Part shown: positions 49,952 through 58,006 of the stretch, piece after piece
Numbering within the stretch: position 1 is the stretch's first letter
Layout: every line of letters begins with the position of its first letter
NCBI RefSeq assembly: GCF_003332825.1
Contig: NZ_QIRF01000009.1
Span: 62,001 to 126,000, forward strand
DNA length: 64,000 bases
Direction of reading: 5' to 3'
Source: Dyella sp. C9
GTDB taxonomy: Bacteria > Pseudomonadota > Gammaproteobacteria > Xanthomonadales > Rhodanobacteraceae
Made by a program: the position numbers and the translations under genes
The notes under the pieces: generated by a model
The model's input: only the letters and a program-made list of their open reading frames with translations
What the model was told of the DNA's origin: nothing
Database searches by the model: none

Positions 49952-50380
49952 ATGCGCCAGGTCAAGCATTTGCTGGAAGGCAAGGGCAACGACATCTTCA
50001 GCATCGCACCGGACGCGCCCGTACTCGAAGCGATCAAGCACATGGCAGAGCACCGCGTCGGCGCCCTGCTGGTGATGCGCGGCGAACGGTTGGTAGGCAT
50101 CGTCTCCGAGCGTGACTACGCACGGAAGGTGATCCTGCAGGGCCGCTCCTCCGCCCAGACCGCCGTCTCGGAGATCATGAGCAGCCCGCCCCTCACGGTG
50201 GGGCCCGACACCGACGTGTTCGACTGCATGCGCCTGTGCACCGACAGCCGCATCCGCCACCTGCCGGTGGTAACGGGCGAGCGCGTGGTGGGCGTGATCT
50301 CGATCGGCGACCTGGTGAAGGAAGTGATCGACGCCCAGGCCGAACAGATCGAGCAGTTGCAGCGCTACATCACCAGCTGA
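49952..50380 (+). CDS. CBS-domain-pair protein
   Basis: A 142-residue stand-alone Bateman module: two CBS motifs, first around VLEAIKHMAEHRVGALLVM with GIVSERDYARKV, second around FDCMRLCTDSRIRHLPVV with GVISIGDLVKEV. Such proteins bind adenine nucleotides or related ligands and regulate partners. The partner is unknown. Start ATG 49952 has GGGAGG just upstream; an upstream frame from 49895 is rejected. Confidence 0.88.
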   Translation: MRQVKHLLEGKGNDIFSIAPDAPVLEAIKHMAEHRVGALLVMRGERLVGIVSERDYARKVILQGRSSAQTAVSEIMSSPPLTVGPDTDVFDCMRLCTDSRIRHLPVVTGERVVGVISIGDLVKEVIDAQAEQIEQLQRYITS

Positions 50381-50390
50381 GCCCGTCGTT

Positions 50391-51707
50391 TCAGGCCTGC
50401 GCGGCGCTTGCCCGGGTGGACTCGCCGGCCGGGCCGGACTGCTCGGGCGCCAGGTCAGGCGAGCGGCCCGCGCGCGCAGCCACCCAGGTGGCCAGCATCG
50501 AGACGCCCACGCCGATCGAGGCCATGCCCGCCACGGCGACACCAGCCTTACCCAGCAGGGTGACGCCACTGGTGACCAGCACGTCGCCGAAGCGCCAGAT
50601 CGCCGTCTCGACGAAATTCTTGCCCTTGTAGCGAGTCTCGCGGGGCACGCGCGTATAGAGCGCATCTGCCGAAGGCTTGGTCATGCCGTAGGCGAAACCC
50701 CGCGTGCCGACCATCATCAGCGAAAGCATCGGCACCATCACCCCGAGCACCATCACGTTGCCCACGCCGAACAGCGCCACCAGGACCAGTAGCACCAGGT
50801 TCACCAGCGAAGGCACCACCAGGCCCCAGCCGGCGCCCTTGCGCATCAGCAGCCAGCGGGTGAACGTCAGCTGCAGCACCGCTCCCAGTACATTGGTGGC
50901 CAGGTCCAGGTCGTTGTAGAAGGCCGTGCGCGCGATCTTGTCGGTGAGGTGCACCTTGGCGTAGTCGGCAATCAGCGCGTAGGCCAGCGTGCCGATGCCG
51001 TCGCCCAGCACCATCAGGATAGCCATGTAGCGCAGGAACGGGCGCGTCCACAATTCCTTGATGCCGGCCCAAAGCGAGCCGCCGATGGCATCTTCGCTCC
51101 GGTCCGCGGTGCGGCAATCGTGCCGCTCGGACAGCAACAGCAGCAGTACCAGCGCCACCAGCAGCCCTGCCGCCGACACCATCAGCAGTGGCGCCACGCC
51201 GATGGCCTGTACCAGCAGCTTGGTCACCAGCGGCCCGAACACCGCGCCGGCCATGCCGCCCAGTGCGATCAGGGGAAACACGCGACGCGCCTGCCCGCTG
51301 TCGAAGATGTCCGCCATGAAACTCCAGAACAGCGACACCACGAACAGGTTGAACACGCTGGCCCAGATGAAAAAGACCACGCCCAGCTCTCGCGCGCCAA
51401 TGCGCTCCTGCGCCACGAACGCCGGCACGAAGGCCAGCAAGCCGAGAATGAAGAAGCTGTAGCACCAGGCCAGCAGGCGCTTGCGCGAAAAGTGGGCGAC
51501 CAATGCGCCGAAGGCCGGCGTCAGCAGCAGCATCACCACGAATGTACTGCCGTAGAACAACGGCAGCGATTGCGAGCCCACCGCGCCGCTGAGCTGGTCG
51601 CGCACGGGACGGATGATGTAGTAGGCCGTCATCACGAAGAAGAAGGCCAGGGCCGACAGGGTCGAGGCGAGGCCTTCGTTCGCTGCGGCGGTTCGGGAGG
51701 CGTTCAC
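50391..51707 (-). CDS. NTP/NDP exchange transporter (TlcC/NTT-like) or related MFS carrier
   Basis: The roughly 438-residue polytopic protein has about 11-12 helices. Sequence features such as FFVMTAYYIIRPVRDQLS near the first helix, FWSFMADIFDSGQARRVFPL and GMTKPSADALYTRVPRETRYKGK place it with the proteobacterial 'NTP/NDP exchange transporter' annotation group, which in free-living bacteria may not carry nucleotides at all. I prefer the GTG at 51707 (GGAAAC upstream) as start; ATG 51743 would add 12 residues but has no ribosome site. It is divergent from the GMC oxidoreductase with a very short intergenic gap. Confidence 0.75.
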   Translation of the reverse strand: MNASRTAAANEGLASTLSALAFFFVMTAYYIIRPVRDQLSGAVGSQSLPLFYGSTFVVMLLLTPAFGALVAHFSRKRLLAWCYSFFILGLLAFVPAFVAQERIGARELGVVFFIWASVFNLFVVSLFWSFMADIFDSGQARRVFPLIALGGMAGAVFGPLVTKLLVQAIGVAPLLMVSAAGLLVALVLLLLLSERHDCRTADRSEDAIGGSLWAGIKELWTRPFLRYMAILMVLGDGIGTLAYALIADYAKVHLTDKIARTAFYNDLDLATNVLGAVLQLTFTRWLLMRKGAGWGLVVPSLVNLVLLVLVALFGVGNVMVLGVMVPMLSLMMVGTRGFAYGMTKPSADALYTRVPRETRYKGKNFVETAIWRFGDVLVTSGVTLLGKAGVAVAGMASIGVGVSMLATWVAARAGRSPDLAPEQSGPAGESTRASAAQA

Positions 51708-51775
51708 TGGTGTTTCCAGCGGGGGACGTGCAAAGACTACCATGCAGGCGTGACAGTCATGGACCAGGGGACAAC

Positions 51776-53374
51776 GTGACGTACGACTTCATCATCGTGG
51801 GCGCCGGTTCGGCCGGCTGCGTGCTGGCCAATCGCCTCAGCGCCGACCCGGGCAAACGCGTGCTGCTGCTGGAGGCCGGCCCGCGCGACTGGAATCCGCT
51901 CATCCACATGCCTGCGGGCATTGCGCGCCTGGCCAACAACCGCCGCGTCAACTGGGGCTACCGCACCGAGCCCGAGGCGCAACTGCAGGGTCGCACGCTG
52001 TGGTGGCCGCGCGGCAAGACGCTGGGCGGCTCCAGCGCGATCAACGCGATGTGCTACATCCGCGGCGTGGCCGGCGACTACGATCGCTGGGCACAGGCCA
52101 CCGGCGACGCGCGCTGGTCGTGGTCGCAGGTGCTGCCCTGGTTCCTCCGCAGCGAAGACAACAGCCGCGGCGCGAGCGCGCTGCATGGGGCCGGTGGTCT
52201 GCTCGGCGTCAGCGACCTGCGCTACCACAACGAACTGTCCGATGCCTTCATCGATGGCGCGACGAGCGCGGGCTTCGAGCGCAACGGCGATTTCAACGGT
52301 GCGCAGCAGGCCGGCTTTGGCCTGTACCAGGTCACGCAACGCGGAGGCCGGCGCTGCTCCACCGCTGTCGCCTACCTGCGTCCGGCCCGGGAACGCGCCA
52401 ACCTGGAGGTGCGCACGGGCGCGGCCGTGGCCAACGTGGTCATTCGCGCGGGTCGCGCGGTGGGCGTCCAATTGCTGGGCAGCCGCACGACGATCGAAGC
52501 CGGTGAGGTGATCCTCGCCGGTGGCGCGGTGAACACTCCGCAGCTGCTGATGCTTTCCGGCGTGGGTCCGGCCGACCATCTGCGCGAACACGGCATCGCG
52601 GTGGCAGCCGACCATTCCGAGGTGGGCGCCAACCTGCAGGACCACCTGGACATCTGCACGCTCGACGGCAGCACGCGCAAGATCACCTACGACCACCTCA
52701 ACGAGCTGGCCGCGGGCTGGCGCTTCCTGCGCCACCGCGATGGACCGGGCAGCTCCAACGTGGCCGAAGCCGGCGGCTTCGTGCGCAGCCGCCTGGCCAC
52801 CGACGAGCGCTGCGACCTGCAATTCCACTTCGTGCCCGCCCTGCTCGACGACCACGGCCGCCATCGCCTGCCCGGCCATGGCTACACCGTGCATGCCTGC
52901 TACCTGCATCCGCACAGCCGCGGACAGCTGCGCCTGCGCTCGGCCGATCCGGCGCAACCGATCGCCATCCACGCCCACTACCTGGGCGATGCGGAAGGCC
53001 ACGACCTCGCGCGCATGATCGAGGCCGCCCGCCTGTCGCGCGAGATTCTCGACCAGCCCGCCTTCGCCCCCTATCGCGGGGCGCCGGTCTTTCCCGAACA
53101 GCGACTGGCCAGCGATGCCGATTACGCCGCGTTCATCCGCCGCAAGGCGGAAACCATCTACCACCCGGCCGGCACCTGCCGCATGGGCAACGATGCATCG
53201 GCGCCGCTGGACAGCGAACTGCGCCTGCGCGGCGTGGATGGCCTGCGCGTGGTGGACGCCTCGGTGATGCCCAGCCTGCCCAGCGGCAATACCAATGCAC
53301 CGGTGATCATGATCGCCGAGCGCGCCAGCGCACTGATCCTGAACGAAACTTCGCCCACCGCGGACCGGTCATAG
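51776..53374 (+). CDS. GMC family FAD-dependent oxidoreductase
   Basis: The 532-residue flavoprotein has the N-terminal dinucleotide fold VGAGSAGCVLANRLS, the two GMC signatures (GKTLGGSSAINAMCYIRG; GAVNTPQLLMLSGVGP) and the catalytic His region HPAGTCRMG followed by NTNAPVIMIAERAS. It belongs to the choline/alcohol dehydrogenase branch. It lacks a betaine gene context (no betB/betI), so an alcohol dehydrogenase role is as likely as choline oxidation. The start is a GTG at 51776, preceded by AGGGG at five bases. Confidence 0.9.
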   Translation: MTYDFIIVGAGSAGCVLANRLSADPGKRVLLLEAGPRDWNPLIHMPAGIARLANNRRVNWGYRTEPEAQLQGRTLWWPRGKTLGGSSAINAMCYIRGVAGDYDRWAQATGDARWSWSQVLPWFLRSEDNSRGASALHGAGGLLGVSDLRYHNELSDAFIDGATSAGFERNGDFNGAQQAGFGLYQVTQRGGRRCSTAVAYLRPARERANLEVRTGAAVANVVIRAGRAVGVQLLGSRTTIEAGEVILAGGAVNTPQLLMLSGVGPADHLREHGIAVAADHSEVGANLQDHLDICTLDGSTRKITYDHLNELAAGWRFLRHRDGPGSSNVAEAGGFVRSRLATDERCDLQFHFVPALLDDHGRHRLPGHGYTVHACYLHPHSRGQLRLRSADPAQPIAIHAHYLGDAEGHDLARMIEAARLSREILDQPAFAPYRGAPVFPEQRLASDADYAAFIRRKAETIYHPAGTCRMGNDASAPLDSELRLRGVDGLRVVDASVMPSLPSGNTNAPVIMIAERASALILNETSPTADRS

Positions 53375-53546
53375 GCCCTCGCGGCCTGCCCCTGCCCCTT
53401 CGCGAGGATTTTCCGGCCCGACTGGAGTACCCTCGCGCGGGCGTCATGGAAGGACCCGGCCCGCACTCCCAAGCCCGGCTCCACCTGTCTGGTGCCGGCC
53501 CCGTTACACGGGCGCCACCACGGTGCCCCGCACGCATTCGAACCGC

Positions 53547-54860
53547 ATGACGTTTCGCACGATGTCACTGGTGATCAGCGCGGCACTGGCCCTGGCCAGT
53601 GGGCCCTCGATCGCCCGCACGGCGGCGCCTCCGCCCGACGCGGTCAGCGCCGCAACACCCGCCCAGCCGCTGCCGCCCGATCGCCTGAGGGATACGCTGA
53701 GCGCCTACCAGCAATGGCTGGCGCGACTGGACCAGCGCAACGCCGTCGCAGGCCTCGCCACCGCGGTGGTGCTGGACGACAAGGTGGTCTTCGAGGACAC
53801 CATCGGCTACGCCGACGCGGCCACGCGCGAGCCGGTCACACCCGAGACGGTGTTTCGCCTGGCTTCACTGTCCAAGGCCTTCGCCACGGCGCTCACCGGC
53901 GTGCTCGTCAACGACGGCATGCTGAGCTGGGATACCCGCCTGGCGGCCGTGCTGCCGTTCTTCCACCTCAAGAGTGACAGCGCCGCCGAAGAGGCGACGG
54001 TACGCGACATTCTCGGGCAGCGCCTGGGCCTGCCCAAGAACACCTATGACGCCATGCTCGAGGAGAACGTCCCGTACGAGGAACTGGCGCGAAAGCTGGA
54101 CGAAGTCAGCCTGACCTGCGACGTGGGCCAGTGCTATGGCTACCAGAACGTTGCCTTTAGCCTGATCGGCGACGTGGTCTACGCCCAGACCGGCGACTTC
54201 TTCAGTCGCCAGGTCGACAAGCGCATCTTCTTTCCGCTGGGCATGAAGACTGCCAGCTACGGCCGCGAAGGCCTGGAGGCGAGCAAGAGCTGGGCCCGCC
54301 CGCACCGGGCCAACGGCAACGCCTGGATTCCGTTCGAGCCCAAGGAGGCCTATTACCGCGTGGCCCCCGCGGCGGGTGTCAACGCCAGCCTGCGCGACAT
54401 GGAGCAGTGGCTGATCGCACAGATGGGCGGCCGGCCGGACGTGCTGCCGGCACAACTGCTCGACACCCTGCATGCGCCCGAAGTCGATACGCCGGTGGAG
54501 CTGCGCTCCACGCCGTGGCGCAAGGCGCGCCTCAACGATGCGCATTACGCCCTCGGCTGGCGCGTGTTCGACTACAACGGCGAGACGCTGATCTTCCATG
54601 CCGGCGCGGTCGAGGGCTATCGAACCATGATCGCCTTCCTGCCCAAGTACCGAGTGGGCATGGTGACCATGTGGAACTCGTCCGGCCCGGAACCGACCGG
54701 ATTGCTGCCCATGGTGTTCGACAGCTTGCTGGGGCTGCCGCATGTCGACTGGGCCGGCATCGAAAGCGATGCGCCGCCGCCCAAGGCGCCGGCTACGGCC
54801 AAGGGCAAGGCGCGCGGCAAGCCGAAGACGGCCGCAAGCACCACGGTCACCGACCGCTGA
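53547..54860 (+). CDS. Serine beta-lactamase/penicillin-binding-like hydrolase (class C type)
   Basis: The 437-residue exported protein has a signal peptide (about 1-24). It carries the S-x-x-K nucleophile Ser107-Lys110 (LASLSKAF), the Tyr motif YQN (CYGYQNVAFSLIG) and a HAG motif in place of KTG (FHAGAVEGY), the pattern of Pfam beta-lactamase family esterases/peptidases such as EstB and D-aminopeptidases. The C-terminal tail is Ala/Pro/Lys-rich. It is more likely an envelope hydrolase than a resistance enzyme. ATG 53547 gives the signal peptide; ATG 53523 is an alternative. Confidence 0.82.
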   Translation: MTFRTMSLVISAALALASGPSIARTAAPPPDAVSAATPAQPLPPDRLRDTLSAYQQWLARLDQRNAVAGLATAVVLDDKVVFEDTIGYADAATREPVTPETVFRLASLSKAFATALTGVLVNDGMLSWDTRLAAVLPFFHLKSDSAAEEATVRDILGQRLGLPKNTYDAMLEENVPYEELARKLDEVSLTCDVGQCYGYQNVAFSLIGDVVYAQTGDFFSRQVDKRIFFPLGMKTASYGREGLEASKSWARPHRANGNAWIPFEPKEAYYRVAPAAGVNASLRDMEQWLIAQMGGRPDVLPAQLLDTLHAPEVDTPVELRSTPWRKARLNDAHYALGWRVFDYNGETLIFHAGAVEGYRTMIAFLPKYRVGMVTMWNSSGPEPTGLLPMVFDSLLGLPHVDWAGIESDAPPPKAPATAKGKARGKPKTAASTTVTDR

Positions 54861-54890
54861 CGCCATCGGCGGCTGCGCCGCTACGAAGCA

Positions 54891-54922
54891 AAAGGCGCCG
54901 CATGTCGCCATGCAGCGCCTTT
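54891..54922. terminator. Hairpin between convergent hydrolase and TonB genes
   Basis: AAAGGCGC-C-GCATG-TCGC-CATGC-A-GCGCCTTT has one mismatch and A/T ends, and can act on both convergent transcripts. Confidence 0.75.
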
Positions 54923-54959
54923 GCTTCCTTCGCGGGCCACGCCTGCGCGTGGCTTGCGA

Positions 54960-56003
54960 TCAGTTGAGCTTGAACACGATGCGGCGCTTGTCCTGCGAAG
55001 CGATGGGCGCGCCGTCCTGGGTGGCCGGCTGGTACTTCCAGCGACTCACCGCTTCGACCGCCGCACGATCGAACACATGGCGCGGCTCGGCATCCACCAC
55101 CTTCACGTCATCCACGTTGCCTTCCGGCGTCACGGTGAAGGTCACCTCCACCCAACCTTCCTGGTTGGAACGCACCGCAGTGGTCGGATAGCGCGGACTG
55201 ACGTTGCGCACCAGCACGGCGCCATGCGTACCACCGGAAGCGGTCGGCTGACTGGATGCTGCCGCGGTGGCTGGCTGCTGCTGGCGACTGGCTTCGGCCG
55301 CTGCCTGTTGCTGCTGTGCCAGGCGCGCCTGGGCCGCCTTTTGCTGCTGCTCGGCCAGGGCTTTCTGCTGTGCTTCGGCCGCCTGGCGATCGGCGTCGGC
55401 CTTGTCCGCCGCTGCCTTCTGCGCAGCCAACTGCGTCTGGCGCTCCTTGTCGGACGCCATCTGCTGTTCGCGATCCTGCAGTTTACGCTGGGCGTCGAGC
55501 TTGGAACGCAGGATGGTCAGCGTGTAGTTCGCCGGGTCTGCCTTGGCGAGCAGATCGATCTGGCGCTGCGCCTCGTTGAAGTCGCGCTGGTTGATGGTCT
55601 GCTCGGCCACGTTCGCGCCCACCGGGAAGGTTTCGCGCAAGGCATCGCTGGCCACCTGATTGCCGGGCTGCGTCTCCAGGACCTTGAGATAGAACTCGAA
55701 CGCATTGTTGCCCGCAGGCGTGAGCAGGCGCTGCTCGTTCACCGCCTTGCGCGCCTCCGACAACAGCTGGTTGGTGCTCATCGCCGCCACGTTCGCCGGT
55801 GGCGGGCCGACCACCTTGTCCGCCGTCACGGGAGTCGACGGGTGTGCACCAGCCTCGGCATCCAGCAGGTCCTGGTGCGGCTTGAAGATGAGGAACCACG
55901 ACGCCCCCGCCAGCACGGCGACGACGGCAACGATGGCGATGGCAGCGGGCCGAATGGCCCCACGCGCCCGGTGGCGCGCATGACGGATGTATCGGGTATC
56001 CAT
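54960..56003 (-). CDS. TonB family energy transducer with TolA-like coiled coil
   Basis: The 347-residue protein has a cytoplasmic basic N-terminus, one transmembrane helix (about 19-42), a periplasmic spacer, a long Gln/Ala/Lys-rich coiled coil (about 175-250) resembling TolA domain II, and a C-terminal TonB domain (about 265-347; RNVSPRYPTTAVRSNQEGWV and VVDAEPRHVFDRAAVEAVSRWKY). It probably transmits proton-motive force from ExbB/ExbD to outer-membrane receptors such as the one at 11563. No exbBD is present here. The proline-rich spacer of classical TonB is replaced by the coiled coil. Confidence 0.85.
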   Translation of the reverse strand: MDTRYIRHARHRARGAIRPAAIAIVAVVAVLAGASWFLIFKPHQDLLDAEAGAHPSTPVTADKVVGPPPANVAAMSTNQLLSEARKAVNEQRLLTPAGNNAFEFYLKVLETQPGNQVASDALRETFPVGANVAEQTINQRDFNEAQRQIDLLAKADPANYTLTILRSKLDAQRKLQDREQQMASDKERQTQLAAQKAAADKADADRQAAEAQQKALAEQQQKAAQARLAQQQQAAAEASRQQQPATAAASSQPTASGGTHGAVLVRNVSPRYPTTAVRSNQEGWVEVTFTVTPEGNVDDVKVVDAEPRHVFDRAAVEAVSRWKYQPATQDGAPIASQDKRRIVFKLN

Positions 56004-56342
56004 GGTCTCTCACCGAGTGGCATCAGATACCCGCGCTTTTTCCCCCTGTACATCCAGGAGCGGAGAACCTCCCCGGGCCCTCCGCGGCGCGGATGTGCGA
56101 AAGGTAACCGTAATGCAGCACTACGGCAAATCGCACGTAGCGTGCAGCGACTCACCGACGAAGAAACGCGGCAAGCGAGATGGCGCCACCACAACGATCC
56201 GATCGGCGATCCCGCTAGGAAATTTTCGTACCCCGGAAACGAAGCGTCCCGGCATGGGCCGGGACGAGTCGCTCTTTCGAATGACTCTCCCCGCGCTGGG
56301 CACCGCGGGGAGAAAAGTCGTCTTGCTTATTATTGGTAAGGC
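56004..56342. other. Non-coding region between TonB-like gene and metJ-H1 gene
   Basis: No gene is seen in these 339 bp. It contains two perfect hairpins, CGTCCCGGC-ATGG-GCCGGGACG (56245-56266) and CTCCCCGCG-CTGGGCAC-CGCGGGGAG (56287-56312). The latter begins 31 bp after the metJ-H1 stop on the minus strand and is a candidate terminator for it. Confidence 0.55.
56287..56312 (-). terminator. Hairpin downstream of metJ-H1 gene
   Basis: CTCCCCGCG and CGCGGGGAG form a 9-bp perfect stem with an 8-base loop. There is no U-run on the minus strand, so terminator strength is uncertain. Confidence 0.5.
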
Positions 56343-56909
56343 TTACTTCTTGGCAGCCTTGGTGGCCTTCGCGGCCTTGGGGGCCTTGGCAGCCTTGGTG
56401 GCCTTGACCACCTTGGCAGCAGCAGCCTTCTTCACGGTGCGCTTGGCGGCCTTCTTCGCCACCTTCTTGGTCGCAACCTTCTTCACGGCAGCCTTCTTGG
56501 CAGCCGCCGGACGCTTCTTAGCAACAGCCTTCTTGGCAACCTTCTTGACGGCAGCCTTCTTGGCGGCCGGCTTGCGGGCAACCGGCTTCTTCGCGGCGGC
56601 CTTCTTCACGGCGGTCTTCTTGGTCGCCTTCTTGGCGGCCGGCTTCTTTGCAGCGGCTTTCTTGGCAGTGGCCATAGTTCGTCTCAGCTCCTCATCAGTT
56701 GGCAGTGGTTGCCCAGTAAAAGCATGTAGGAACGCCTCCACCAGCAGGTCGCTGTTGGTGGCGTGCCGCAGATTGTTCACCTGACGACGGGTGCGTTCGT
56801 CAGATAGGGGCCTCAGGACGTGCAATGGAATCGAGACCGTGATCTTGCGTACTGCGCCGGCCTTTTCTCCATGCTCGACATAAGGCGGGATGAATTTCGA
56901 TGTTGCCAT
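56343..56909 (-). CDS. MetJ repressor domain fused to a histone-H1-like Lys/Ala tail
   Basis: A 188-residue protein of two parts. Residues 1-78 are a MetJ ribbon-helix-helix repressor: [20 protein letters not shown] aligns with E. coli MetJ FISPYAEHGKK, KITVSIP keeps the Lys and Thr that read the met box from the beta ribbon, and the segments [19 protein letters not shown] and [16 protein letters not shown] are nearly identical to E. coli, including the SAM-binding helix. The E. coli C-terminal 27 residues are replaced by about 110 residues of Lys/Ala/Val/Pro repeats ([17 protein letters not shown] and similar), like eukaryotic H1 tails and AlgP/HctB-type bacterial proteins. The frame is continuous. 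An internal ATG at 56675, with AGGAG 13 bases upstream, could also give the 110-residue tail alone. It likely binds AGACGT tandem boxes such as 22293-22308 and compacts DNA through the tail; the second role is inference. Confidence 0.88.
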   Translation of the reverse strand: MATSKFIPPYVEHGEKAGAVRKITVSIPLHVLRPLSDERTRRQVNNLRHATNSDLLVEAFLHAFTGQPLPTDEELRRTMATAKKAAAKKPAAKKATKKTAVKKAAAKKPVARKPAAKKAAVKKVAKKAVAKKRPAAAKKAAVKKVATKKVAKKAAKRTVKKAAAAKVVKATKAAKAPKAAKATKAAKK

Positions 56910-56937
56910 GGCACCCGTTCTCCGTGTTCCGATGCGA

Positions 56938-56966
56938 AAGCTATTCCTGAAGATTTCAGCTGTCAA
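56938..56966 (-). promoter_or_regulatory. Sigma-70 promoter of the metJ-H1 gene
   Basis: TTGACA (56966-56961) and TAGCTT (56943-56938) are spaced by 17 bp on the minus strand; the leader would be about 22 bases. The -35 is a perfect match and the -10 is weak. Confidence 0.6.
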
Positions 56967-56989
56967 TTGATTTTAGCCATGAAATCAAT
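56966..56989. promoter_or_regulatory. Inverted repeat next to the metJ-H1 promoter
   Basis: ATTGATTT-TAGCCATG-AAATCAAT is a perfect 8-bp inverted repeat with an 8-bp spacer touching the upstream edge of the -35 element. It could be an operator for an unknown regulator. It is not a met box. Confidence 0.45.
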
Positions 56990-57448
56990 CCGTTTCATCC
57001 ACCCCCAGGAGGGTCCAAACCCCCGCCGGACAAGGCCTTGAGGGGCTATAAGGGCATTTTCATATGGACGTCCATACCGCCAGACGAAAATACCCTAGGT
57101 CAAATAGAAAATGCCAAAAAAGCTCTAAAAACAAGGCATTTGAGACGATTAACTCCTTTACACCCACATAACCGCTAACTGACTGCCAGCACATGGATAT
57201 CTCATCGCCGGCGAGCCTCTGAAAGACCCCCCGCGGATGAACAGAATGCGACTGAAATCTTTTTTCAGAAGCCGGACAGGATGTCGCCTCGCCCTGCCTT
57301 GGCCGCCCCGCCGATCCGTGCAGATGCCGTGTAGGAGGTGGCGATGTGCCCTTCAGCGGGATCCGCACGGCGTCGTTGGATGGCGCGAAGGGCGATCCAA
57401 GTGATCGCCGCTTCACGCCGGAAAACCGGTTTTGCACGGACGGCCATT
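56990..57448. other. AT-richer non-coding region upstream of metJ-H1 and downstream of gcvH
   Basis: No gene with protein character is seen. The stretch about 57050-57180 is visibly AT-richer than the rest of the window. It holds a 14-bp perfect palindrome TATGGACGTCCATA (57063-57076), a wider inverted repeat GGCATTTTC (57053-57061) / GAAAATGCC (57107-57115), and a small CTGAAA..TTTCAG hairpin at 57252-57268. Function unknown. Confidence 0.5.
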
Positions 57449-57483
57449 CAAAAAGACGCCGGCCGCTGCGAGCGGCCGGCGTC
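57449..57483 (-). terminator. Intrinsic terminator of gcvH
   Basis: On the minus strand GACGCCGGCCGCT-CGC-AGCGGCCGGCGTC is followed by TTTTTG, a 13-bp perfect GC stem with a U-run 25 bp after the gcvH stop. Confidence 0.9.
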
Positions 57484-57508
57484 GGGTAAAGCAGCGGGCG
57501 GCGAACGC

Positions 57509-57904
57509 TTAGTGGTCTTCGTTCTCGACCAGTTCGGCGTACGCGTCGGCATTGAGCAGCTCGTCGAGCTCGCCACGATCAGTGGCGCGGACCAGGAAGA
57601 TCCAGCCATTGCCGAAGGCGTCTTCGTTGATGGTCTCGGGCTTGTCGTTGAGGGCCTCGTTGACCGCCACGATCTCGCCGGACACCGGGCTGTAGATGTC
57701 GGAGGCGGCCTTCACCGACTCGACCACGGCCACGCCATGGCCGGCCTGCACGCTGGCGCCGATTTCCGGCAGCTCCACGTACACCAGGTCGCCGAGCTGG
57801 CCCTGGGCGTGGTCAGAGATGCCCACGCGCACCAGGCCGTCGTCTTCGACGCGGGCCCATTCGTGGGACTTGAGGAATTTCAGATCGCCGGGAATCTCGC
57901 TCAT
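57509..57904 (-). CDS. gcvH: Glycine cleavage system H protein
   Basis: Lipoyl carrier that shuttles the aminomethyl group of glycine between P, T and L proteins. The 131-residue protein has the lipoylated lysine at Lys65 in VESVKAASD and the family N-terminus ([16 protein letters not shown]). The start ATG 57904 matches; a longer frame is rejected. It lies 102 bp downstream of gcvT on the same strand. The P protein gene is not in the window. Confidence 0.96.
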   Translation of the reverse strand: MSEIPGDLKFLKSHEWARVEDDGLVRVGISDHAQGQLGDLVYVELPEIGASVQAGHGVAVVESVKAASDIYSPVSGEIVAVNEALNDKPETINEDAFGNGWIFLVRATDRGELDELLNADAYAELVENEDH

Positions 57905-58006
57905 GATCGAATCCAGTCTTTGATGTCGGGTCGTGGGTGGAGTGGCCATTCTAGCCGCTTCACCCGGATGGCAACACGGGCCACATGTCGCCCGTGTGCG
58001 GCGGAA

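Noticed and set aside
53547..54860. Antibiotic-resistance beta-lactamase
   Set aside because: SxxK and YxN-type motifs are present, but the third motif is HAG and the length and tail fit family esterases/peptidases; resistance is not supported.
55256..55579. ORF on the plus strand within the TonB-like gene
   Set aside because: It is the reverse of the coiled-coil region and has no independent features.
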